Shown one piece after another: positions 1 through 4,487 of a stretch of 6,502 bases of DNA. Positions within the stretch are counted from its first letter, which is position 1; the number at the start of each line of letters is the position of its first letter. The notes under the pieces were generated by a model that saw nothing but the letters and a program-made list of their open reading frames with translations, had not been told where the DNA came from and made no database searches. Made by a program: the position numbers and the translations under genes. Source of the stretch: Sulfolobus sp. UBA167. Its GTDB lineage: Archaea > Thermoproteota > Thermoprotei_A > Sulfolobales > Sulfolobaceae. The stretch lies in the NCBI GenBank assembly GCA_002495845.1, contig DAHF01000072.1:2799-9300 (forward strand), read 5' to 3'.

Positions 1-1
1 G

Positions 2-160
2 TTACGGAGGGTTAGCTCTCCACAGCATGACCCCACACCGCACTGACCCAGCTCTTTCAGCCTCGGTCTAGATATCACTATCACTTTTTCCACTAATGAA
101 CTCTTCTAGGGGCTATCCCTTACGGAAGTCTTTCGTCCTCTTAACCTCCCGTTAAGTTAA
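2..160 (+). pseudogene. Possible degenerate C-terminal tail of a TnpB-like (IS200/IS605) protein
   Basis: No intact gene is present here. One plus-strand frame can be read through to a stop at 158-160, but it is broken by TGA at 44-46 and TAG at 107-109. Its last residues read GLSLTEVFRPLNLPLS. From memory this resembles the Pro/Leu-rich C-terminal ends of some Sulfolobales TnpB/OrfB proteins, which is a weak, recalled similarity and not an alignment. No zinc-finger or RuvC residues are visible, because the window starts too late. The hairpin at 140-156 lies where an IS200/IS605 right end would be expected. The stretch could equally be non-coding sequence or the decayed end of another gene, so this is a low-confidence call. 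Confidence 0.2.
140..156. repeat. Perfect 6-bp inverted repeat (hairpin)
   Basis: CTTAAC at 140-145 is followed by the 5-nt loop CTCCC and the exact complement GTTAAG at 151-156. A second, shorter palindrome (GCC-TAT-GGC, 172-180) follows closely. The perfect repeat is seen directly. Its role as a subterminal hairpin of an insertion sequence is inferred from the possible TnpB tail next to it. It could also be chance or part of an RNA. Confidence 0.4.
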
Positions 161-217
161 AACACTCTACTGCCTATGGCGAGAACATAACCTAGAGTTG
201 ATGGAAGTGAAGGCTCC

Positions 218-235
218 TACAAAAATGTCTTTGTA
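218..235 (-). terminator. Candidate T-rich terminator of the ECF operon
   Basis: This lies 9 nt beyond the stop of the ABC ATPase gene. The minus strand has a run of five T (complement of 221-225) inside a weak 6-bp inverted repeat (TACAAA/TTTGTA, 6-nt loop). Archaeal RNA polymerase stops mainly at T-rich tracts, so this is a reasonable 3' end for the three-gene operon. The hairpin itself is AU-rich and may be irrelevant. Confidence 0.35.
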
Positions 236-243
236 TTTGAACC

Positions 244-1362
244 CTAAATTTGTATTACTCTATTACAGAGTGGAGTAACATCATCGTCGTTTGTGGTTAT
301 TATAATCCCTCTACCTTCCTCTAATACGTCTTGCAGGATTGATCTGAACTCGAGCAATGAGAAGCCGTCAAGTCCAGACGCAGGCTCGTCCATGGCTATC
401 ACCGCTGACCTAGACGATATCGCAGACCCTATAAGTACCTTCATTTTCTCTCCGTGGCTCAGGGAATAGGGACTTCTCTCGGCCTCCTTCCACAGTCCAA
501 GCCTTTTCATTACCTCATCGTCTTTTACCTCTTCTCTCACTGTCTGATTAAAAAATTGCAAGTCAGGATTTTGAAAGACTATGTACACGTCCTTCTTTCC
601 TATCATTCCCTTAAGCGTGGTGGTTTTCCCTGAACCGTTCTTTCCTTTTATGCATACCGCCTCACCCTTGTGGACAGAGATGTTTGCTCCTTTCACCTTG
701 AACTGTGTTAAAACCTCTTGAGAAGGCTTGAACTCCAATGGGTCTATCCTAAAACCCCTCAATCCTTCTTTCCTGAGGAAGTCGTCATCGAGGAAGGAAC
801 TCTTGTCCTTTTCTATGATGCTTCTCTCCTTTATGAGGTAACTCCTGTCGATCAACGGCAAGGTCTGCTTTACCCTGTGTTCTGAAAGCAACGTACCTTT
901 CGGGATCACTTTTATCAGTGTCGATATACCTTCATCATCTAAATTGGCGAAAGGTTCGTCAATCAAGAGATATTCTGGGTGGGTAGAAAGCGCAGAGGAA
1001 AGCACGAACCTCTTCTTGTACCCGTCTGACAACTTCCTGAAAGGGACTGAGAAGTAGTTTCCCATCAGCTTCCTCGCTATTTCTCGATCGGAATCCACAA
1101 AGCCGGAAAGTATCTCGATCTCGTCTTCGCAGGTATCTCCGAGGACTTGTGAACTAGGGTTTTGTGAAACGTATCCGACCTTAGTGTAGTCAGGCTTAGC
1201 ACAGAAGTCCTTTCCGTTCAGAATTACCTTACCATCGGTCAAGCACAATGTCGCCATCATGAGAGTTGTCTTGCCTGCTCCATTCCTTCCAAACAAGCCT
1301 ACGACTTCTTCTCTTTGGAGCTCGATCTTTCCTTTCAGAAATGAAGGCTCAACGACAAGCAA
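244..1362 (-). CDS. ECF transporter ATPase, two fused ABC domains (EcfA-EcfA'), miniaturised
   Basis: This protein would hydrolyse ATP on the cytoplasmic face of an energy-coupling-factor importer and drive it through the T protein encoded just upstream. Domain 1 shows Walker A GRNGAGKTT (25-33), Q-loop Q67, signature LSDGY (111-115), Walker B LLIDEP (132-137), D-loop NLDD and H-loop His162. Domain 2 shows Walker A GKNGSGKTT (240-248), Q-loop Q264, signature LSHGE (301-305), Walker B VIAMDEP (321-327) and D-loop SGLD; Asn358 occupies the H-loop position (TTND for the usual THD). At 372 residues it is far shorter than the 500-570 expected for two ABC units. Only 24 residues precede the first Walker A, and only 15 separate Walker A from Q264 in domain 2. 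The start is TTG at 1360-1362, because an in-frame TGA lies not far upstream with no ATG or GTG between. It overlaps the end of the ecfT-like gene by 28 nt, implying translational coupling. The ABC assignment is secure; the ECF assignment rests on the neighbours. Confidence 0.88.
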   Translation of the reverse strand: MLVVEPSFLKGKIELQREEVVGLFGRNGAGKTTLMMATLCLTDGKVILNGKDFCAKPDYTKVGYVSQNPSSQVLGDTCEDEIEILSGFVDSDREIARKLMGNYFSVPFRKLSDGYKKRFVLSSALSTHPEYLLIDEPFANLDDEGISTLIKVIPKGTLLSEHRVKQTLPLIDRSYLIKERSIIEKDKSSFLDDDFLRKEGLRGFRIDPLEFKPSQEVLTQFKVKGANISVHKGEAVCIKGKNGSGKTTTLKGMIGKKDVYIVFQNPDLQFFNQTVREEVKDDEVMKRLGLWKEAERSPYSLSHGEKMKVLIGSAISSRSAVIAMDEPASGLDGFSLLEFRSILQDVLEEGRGIIITTNDDDVTPLCNRVIQI

Positions 1363-1907
1363 ATGGTTACAACCCCGTAAATCAGCAATACGATATCATT
1401 TTTCCTGGGTTTTATTTCGAATTTTCCTTTATATTTGCCGTTGAGCTTCAACGTCATTGTTAGGTATAGGTCTTCAGCTGTCTTAACTATGAAAACTACT
1501 ATTGGGAGGAGGATTTTGTCCAGTCTATATATTTTAACCCCTCTAGCTTTAGCGTAATTCGCTATGTCCTTTACCACGTCGTAAAAGTAAGGGTAATATG
1601 CCATCGCAACTATCACTGGTACTGCCCTTCCTTTAGTAAGGTTTATCAAGGACTTGATGTCTACCAACTGCGATGAAATGAGGTAAAGGTTAACTAACGT
1701 AATTGCCCTTAAAGTGAAGGATACCAGGTAGCCCTTACCTAGGTGGAAAAGAATTAGTGATGATATTATCGCTATAAATATCTCTATCAAGGAGATCCTT
1801 CTCTTGTTCCAAACCAATGTACTTACAAAGGCGATCAATGGCTGAAAAAGCGAGGAAATGTAGATGAGTAAAGCCAAGGAAAAGACGTACACGAAAGAAG
1901 CTTTCAA
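1335..1907 (-). CDS. EcfT-like transmembrane (T) protein of an ECF importer
   Basis: This 190-residue membrane protein has hydrophobic segments near residues 4-31, 39-56, 60-80, 95-110, 131-147 and 171-188. Between the 95-110 and 131-147 segments it has YAKARGVKIYRL (118-129), matching the first Ala-Arg-Gly coupling motif by which EcfT proteins dock onto the ABC subunits. At the place of the second motif (normally EARGY followed by basic residues) it has LKLNGKYKGK (153-162), so the Arg is missing although the following basic residues remain. It is shorter than the usual 250 or so residues. The start is TTG at 1905-1907, overlapping the S gene stop as TTGA; GTGA seven bases upstream is a weak ribosome binding site. 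The ATPase gene overlaps its 3' end by 28 nt. The family call comes from the ARG motif, topology and gene order. The transported compound cannot be told. Confidence 0.75.
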   Translation of the reverse strand: MKASFVYVFSLALLIYISSLFQPLIAFVSTLVWNKRRISLIEIFIAIISSLILFHLGKGYLVSFTLRAITLVNLYLISSQLVDIKSLINLTKGRAVPVIVAMAYYPYFYDVVKDIANYAKARGVKIYRLDKILLPIVVFIVKTAEDLYLTMTLKLNGKYKGKFEIKPRKNDIVLLIYGVVTICLSLSLHF

Positions 1908-2473
1908 CGACGGTTCACTTTGCTCTCCTGTGCCTTACTTTTCTCCTCTTTTATTACTCCGCTTTTTATCAAGTAATTCCCTACCTTAAACGAGACAACT
2001 CCCATCACAGCGCTTTCGATTGCCATAATAACTGAGAAGATTACCCAATCCGCTATTCCCGGCATAGGCACGGGGACCTTCACCATGAAGTAAGCCAGGT
2101 AAGTGCTCAATATTCCCTCACCTGTTCCTGCTATTGTAGTATAAGTGACGACTGAGCTCAGGCTCCTATAACCGATTTTCCTTGTTACGATTTCTACTAT
2201 TATACCTACCACTAAGAGCGAAGCTGAGAGGAACGGAAGGAAAGCTATTGTGTAAAGCAAGGCACTGACCAGAGCTATTAGCAGAGGACCATATTTCTCA
2301 TTTATTATTTGTATTCCGATAGCAAGAATTATTAAGGGCAAAGTCAAGTTCGCTATTGGGTCGGCGAACGCGTTTATTGCGTAACCGTTGAAAGTTGTAG
2401 CTATTGCAGCCGCTGCGGCGAATGAAGCCACAGAGAACACAGAAGCATATAGAACCTTTTTCCTTGCAACCAT
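1904..2473 (-). CDS. ECF transporter S component (substrate-binding membrane protein), substrate unknown
   Basis: This 189-residue, very hydrophobic protein has about six membrane segments, near residues 8-28, 42-58, 63-80, 83-98, 107-131 and 140-163, and a charged C-terminal tail (EEKSKAQESKVNRR). The size and six-helix topology fit S components, which bind a vitamin or metal in the membrane and associate with the EcfT/EcfA energising module. The Ala-rich first helix (ASFAAAAAIA, 16-25) offers the small-residue surface that S components use against EcfT. The decisive context is the two following genes, an EcfT-like protein and a double ATPase, overlapping in one operon. No riboswitch or biosynthesis gene is nearby to name the substrate. 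The ATG start at 2471-2473 is placed about 26 nt from a TATA box, implying a leaderless or nearly leaderless mRNA. It could alternatively be another small membrane subunit of an ABC system. Confidence 0.68.
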   Translation of the reverse strand: MVARKKVLYASVFSVASFAAAAAIATTFNGYAINAFADPIANLTLPLIILAIGIQIINEKYGPLLIALVSALLYTIAFLPFLSASLLVVGIIVEIVTRKIGYRSLSSVVTYTTIAGTGEGILSTYLAYFMVKVPVPMPGIADWVIFSVIMAIESAVMGVVSFKVGNYLIKSGVIKEEKSKAQESKVNRR

Positions 2474-2497
2474 ATTACGTCGGTTTATTTTCAGTAG

Positions 2498-2508
2498 TTA
2501 AAAAATTA
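2498..2508 (-). promoter_or_regulatory. TATA box for the S-T-A ECF operon
   Basis: The minus strand reads TAATTTTTTAA, centred about 29 nt from the ATG at 2473, with the purine-rich stretch TTAAAG just upstream as a possible BRE. This spacing places the transcription start within a few bases of the ATG, as is common for first genes in Sulfolobales. The same T run may also help end transcription coming from the 75-residue membrane protein gene upstream. Confidence 0.55.
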
Positions 2509-2531
2509 TCTTTAATGATTCTTTCTTTGTG

Positions 2532-2759
2532 TTACTTTCTAGAGATTAACATTATTAAACCTATGTAGGTTAGGTAACCAAAGATACCCAAAATTATAAG
2601 GAAATTTAGTACTTTTATGAAATATTTAGCTATGTCTACGCTTCCGATCGCGAGATGGAAGTTCAAGAAAATGATTCCGAACGAAAGGGATACAATGAAC
2701 ACGGAAATGATGACGAGCGATATCCCAATTAATTTAATTTTCACGTTTCCTATATCCAT
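2532..2759 (-). CDS. Small two-helix membrane protein of unknown function
   Basis: I do not recognise a family. The 75-residue product has two long hydrophobic segments, near residues 9-36 and 46-72, separated by a short polar stretch (GSVDIAKYF), and ends in the basic SRK. Few charges elsewhere suggest a simple helical hairpin in the membrane. The ATG at 2757-2759 lies inside the end of the epimerase gene (26-nt overlap, different frame) and is preceded, nine bases upstream, by GAGGG, a good match to the archaeal Shine-Dalgarno sequence. This supports real translation coupled to the epimerase. A role in anchoring or assisting a surface-glycan step is only a guess from position. The overlap, ribosome binding site and clean hydrophobic pattern argue against a chance frame. 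Confidence 0.62.
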   Translation of the reverse strand: MDIGNVKIKLIGISLVIISVFIVSLSFGIIFLNFHLAIGSVDIAKYFIKVLNFLIILGIFGYLTYIGLIMLISRK

Positions 2760-3654
2760 GAATTAAATCCCTCGCTGCGAACCTCACTGCGTCGCTTGAT
2801 GACATCTTTGGCCTCCAACCGAGGGAGGTAATTTTCATGCAGTCAAGCAACATGAATCTCACGTCACCTTTCCATCCCCTGCCATCCATTTCGTCCTTGT
2901 ATACGTGAGTAGGCCTCAAATTCATTTCCTCCTCTATTATTTGAGCTATCTCATTTACGGTTATCCAGTCCTCGTTACCCACGTTGAACTCCTCGTATTT
3001 GCCTTTGTAGTAACTTTCAAGGAAAATGAGGGAGTCAATAGCATCTTCTATGTAGATATAGCTTTTTCTCTGTTTACCGTTTCCTAGTATCTCGAGTGTT
3101 GAAGGGTTCCTCTTGAGCTTCTCAATGAAGTCCTTTACTACACCGTGTGATATCCTTCCTCCGGTGACGTTAGCGTACCTCACCGAGATACCTCTTATTC
3201 CGTAGTTGTAAGAGTAGAACTTCAGCATATCCTCTCCCATGACTTTGAAGAGACCGTAGTTCGAAATCGGCCTTATAGGAGCCCACTCAGGCGTAGGTAT
3301 TTTAGACTCGCCGTACACTGTGGAAGACGACGCGAAGATGACTGTTTTTACGTCGTTTTTCCTCGCTATCTCTAAGAGGTTGAAAGTAGCCTTCACGTCT
3401 CTTTCGAAGTGCTCTATGGAATCCAGCATAGAAGTCCTCACGTCCGGGTTCGCAGCTAGATGGTAGATCACGTCAACTCCAGATAGCTTCAAGTCGTTGC
3501 CTTCTCTCAGATCAAACCTCTTCAGCTCAGCCCTAGGATTAACGTACGTCCCAGAGGATAGATCATCTATTACTATTACATCGTATCCTTCATCGATTAG
3601 TGCATCAGTTAAGTGCCCTCCTATGTACCCTGCTCCTCCAGTTATGGCGATCAT
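2734..3654 (-). CDS. NAD-dependent sugar-nucleotide epimerase (UDP-glucose 4-epimerase-like, extended SDR)
   Basis: This is likely a cytosolic enzyme that inverts a hydroxyl of a nucleotide sugar through a transient NADH-dependent keto intermediate, supplying precursors for surface glycans or protein N-glycosylation. The 306-residue length is normal for the family. Seen directly: Rossmann motif TGGAGYIGGH (5-14), an acidic end of the second strand (VIDDLSSGT, 28-36) suited to NAD, HLAANPDVR (65-73), SSSTVYG (109-115) with the catalytic Ser/Thr, and the YxxxK pair Tyr133/Lys137 in SNYGLFK. A C-terminal GNGKQRKSYIYIEDA stretch (192-206) and a WITVNEIA segment are typical of GalE-like enzymes. 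The start is the first ATG after an in-frame stop, with a TATA box about 26 nt away. The small membrane protein gene overlaps its 3' end. A 4-epimerase fits best, but a 4,6-dehydratase or another epimerase is possible; the TxxxExxP dehydratase motif is not seen. Confidence 0.85.
   Translation of the reverse strand: MIAITGGAGYIGGHLTDALIDEGYDVIVIDDLSSGTYVNPRAELKRFDLREGNDLKLSGVDVIYHLAANPDVRTSMLDSIEHFERDVKATFNLLEIARKNDVKTVIFASSSTVYGESKIPTPEWAPIRPISNYGLFKVMGEDMLKFYSYNYGIRGISVRYANVTGGRISHGVVKDFIEKLKRNPSTLEILGNGKQRKSYIYIEDAIDSLIFLESYYKGKYEEFNVGNEDWITVNEIAQIIEEEMNLRPTHVYKDEMDGRGWKGDVRFMLLDCMKITSLGWRPKMSSSDAVRFAARDLIHGYRKREN
2769..2773 (-). promoter_or_regulatory. Shine-Dalgarno site of the small membrane protein
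   Basis: GAGGG on the minus strand lies 9 nt before the ATG of the 75-residue gene. It is embedded in the epimerase coding sequence. The leaderless-type first genes of the window lack such a site, so this one marks an internal operon gene and supports the chosen start. Confidence 0.5.
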
Positions 3655-3673
3655 GCACTTACTTTGTTATACT

Positions 3674-3687
3674 CATTTTAAAATTAT
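3674..3687 (-). promoter_or_regulatory. TATA box for the epimerase gene
   Basis: The minus strand reads AATTTTAAAATG with the core TTTTAAAA at 3676-3683, centred about 26 nt before the ATG at 3654. The expected transcription start therefore coincides with the start codon, giving a leaderless mRNA. No Shine-Dalgarno sequence precedes the ATG, in agreement. The 52-bp gap to the methyltransferase stop leaves room for a separate transcription unit. Confidence 0.6.
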
Positions 3688-3706
3688 TATCGGAATCTCA
3701 TTAAAT

Positions 3707-4306
3707 CTAGGCTGATTTTACATTTTTTAAAAGAAAGAAGGAGAACGCGTTCTCCTCTCCGTACCAAATTTGCTGGAATCCGTGGGATGCCAGCTCCCTC
3801 TTCATTTTTCCTCTGAAGATGAAGTTATCTACTACCACCATTTTGCCTTCCTGTGTTAACACTCTCTTAGTCTCCTCTAGGAGAAAGTCTCTTCTCTCCT
3901 TTGGAACGTTAAAGAGGAACATCACAGAGTAAGCTACATCAAACTGGTCGTCCTTGTATGGTAGCCCTTGATCATGCTTCATTTCCCCTATCTCGAGCTC
4001 CACTTTGTCTATGTTAGCGTTCCTCTTTGCATCCTCAATCTTCATTTCCTTCCATTCATCGATGACGAAAATCTTTGACGAAGTCATCTTAGCTATTAGG
4101 GTAGCTATTAGGCAGTTCCCGCACCCGATGTCAAGTATCTCTCTTGAACCCTGAAGCAGAGGAGAGATCCTCCTTGCAAGGTAGATCATATCGTCGTGTG
4201 AGATTCCCATCCTCATGAGGATTGGGTACCTCTTCTCCATTTCAGGTATCTCTATTCCAAGTCTCTTCAGCTCAGGGTGTGCATCCTTAAAGAATTCGCT
4301 CGACAT
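3707..4306 (-). CDS. Class I SAM-dependent methyltransferase, substrate unknown
   Basis: This 199-residue soluble protein is expected to transfer a methyl group from S-adenosylmethionine. Motif I is EILDIGCGN (56-64). Strand 2 ends in the ribose-binding acidic residue of VIDEW (81-85, Asp83). LPYKDDQFDVAYS (115-127) is the motif II/III region common to Methyltransf_11-type enzymes, followed by a helix with EETKRVLTQEGKMVVVDNF (144-162), the usual VLKPGG-like turn. The first 45 or so residues (HPELKRLGIEIPEMEKRYP and following) form a helical cap that could shape substrate choice. The C-terminal part after residue 165 is short, so an extra substrate domain is absent. Small-molecule, lipid or protein substrates are all possible. 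It has its own promoter, lies downstream of the tRNA gene and is not clearly tied to the epimerase that follows after 52 bp. Confidence 0.8.
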   Translation of the reverse strand: MSSEFFKDAHPELKRLGIEIPEMEKRYPILMRMGISHDDMIYLARRISPLLQGSREILDIGCGNCLIATLIAKMTSSKIFVIDEWKEMKIEDAKRNANIDKVELEIGEMKHDQGLPYKDDQFDVAYSVMFLFNVPKERRDFLLEETKRVLTQEGKMVVVDNFIFRGKMKRELASHGFQQIWYGEENAFSFFLLKNVKSA

Positions 4307-4326
4307 AAATTTTAGTTATAAAATAT

Positions 4327-4340
4327 AATTTTTAAAATTT
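4327..4340 (-). promoter_or_regulatory. TATA box for the methyltransferase gene
   Basis: The minus strand reads AAATTTTTAAAAATT-like sequence with the core TTTTAAAAA, about 26 nt before the ATG at 4306, fitting a leaderless start. A second AT-rich element (complement of 4316-4326) is too close to the ATG to place a start upstream of it. The whole 4307-4350 stretch is almost pure A/T, so the exact box is uncertain. Confidence 0.45.
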
Positions 4341-4341
4341 T

Positions 4342-4360
4342 TGTTAAAACATGTAAAAGA
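4342..4360 (-). terminator. T-rich terminator after tRNA-Arg
   Basis: Immediately after the tRNA 3' end the minus strand reads TCTTTTACATGTTTTAACA, two T4 runs within 20 nt. T tracts of this kind end archaeal transcripts, and one is expected because the tRNA is followed by a protein gene with its own promoter. Confidence 0.45.
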
Positions 4361-4365
4361 TAGAG

Positions 4366-4440
4366 CGGGCCCGGGGGGATTTGAACCCCCGACCTGAGGC
4401 TCCGAAGGCCCCCGCTCTGTCCATGCTGAGCCACGGGCCC
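4366..4440 (-). tRNA. tRNA-Arg, anticodon UCG
   Basis: The minus strand folds into a complete cloverleaf of 75 nt. The acceptor stem GGGCCCG/CGGGCCC is perfect. The D stem is GCTC/GAGC with the loop AGCATGGACA carrying the conserved GG. The anticodon stem GGGGC/GCCTC has one G-U pair and the loop CTTCGGA gives anticodon UCG, reading CGA and wobble CGN Arg codons. The variable loop is AGGTC, and the T arm is GGGGG-TTCAAAT-CCCCC. The discriminator base is G. The CCA end is not encoded and there is no intron in the anticodon loop. The GC-rich stems, much richer than the flanks, fit a thermophile. The gene is divergent from polB1 with 47 bp between them. Confidence 0.96.
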
Positions 4441-4462
4441 TCTTAAAGCTTATAGAGTATTT

Positions 4463-4470
4463 CTTATAAA
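4463..4470. promoter_or_regulatory. TATA element between tRNA-Arg and polB1, possibly shared
   Basis: CTTATAAA contains the palindrome TTATAA, so it reads as a TATA box on both strands. Its centre is about 26-27 nt from the first base of the tRNA on the minus strand and about 21 nt from the polB1 ATG on the plus strand. The tRNA distance is ideal. For polB1, a start at or just inside the ATG would be needed, or the AT-rich stretch at 4442-4455 may serve instead, giving a short leader. No other site fits the tRNA as well. Confidence 0.5.
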
Positions 4471-4487
4471 GATATATATTGTTACAG

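Noticed and set aside
65..105. C/D box guide RNA on the minus strand (GTGATAG and CTGA boxes)
   Set aside because: The boxes are too close for two guide regions and the C box is imperfect; D' and C' boxes are not evident.
182..206. Similarity to a Sulfolobales CRISPR repeat end (AGAGTTGATGGAAG compared with the usual GAATTGAAAG-type 3' end)
   Set aside because: Only one imperfect copy occurs and there is no regular spacing, so there is no array.
1259..1463. Two overlapping plus-strand open frames of about 60 residues
   Set aside because: They are antisense to the well-supported ATPase and EcfT-like genes and have no recognisable motif or ribosome binding site.
2905..3087. Plus-strand 60-residue frame
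   Set aside because: It lies antisense within the epimerase, whose motifs are conserved; the open frame is a by-product of its codons.
3497..3715. Plus-strand 72-residue frame
   Set aside because: It is antisense to the epimerase N-terminus with its Rossmann motif and runs over the epimerase promoter.
4366..4440. tRNA-Arg gene as an integration site for a mobile element
   Set aside because: No integrase gene and no second copy of the tRNA 3' end were seen in the window.
4366..4440. Intron in the tRNA
   Set aside because: The anticodon loop CTTCGGA is exactly 7 nt and all stems have standard length.
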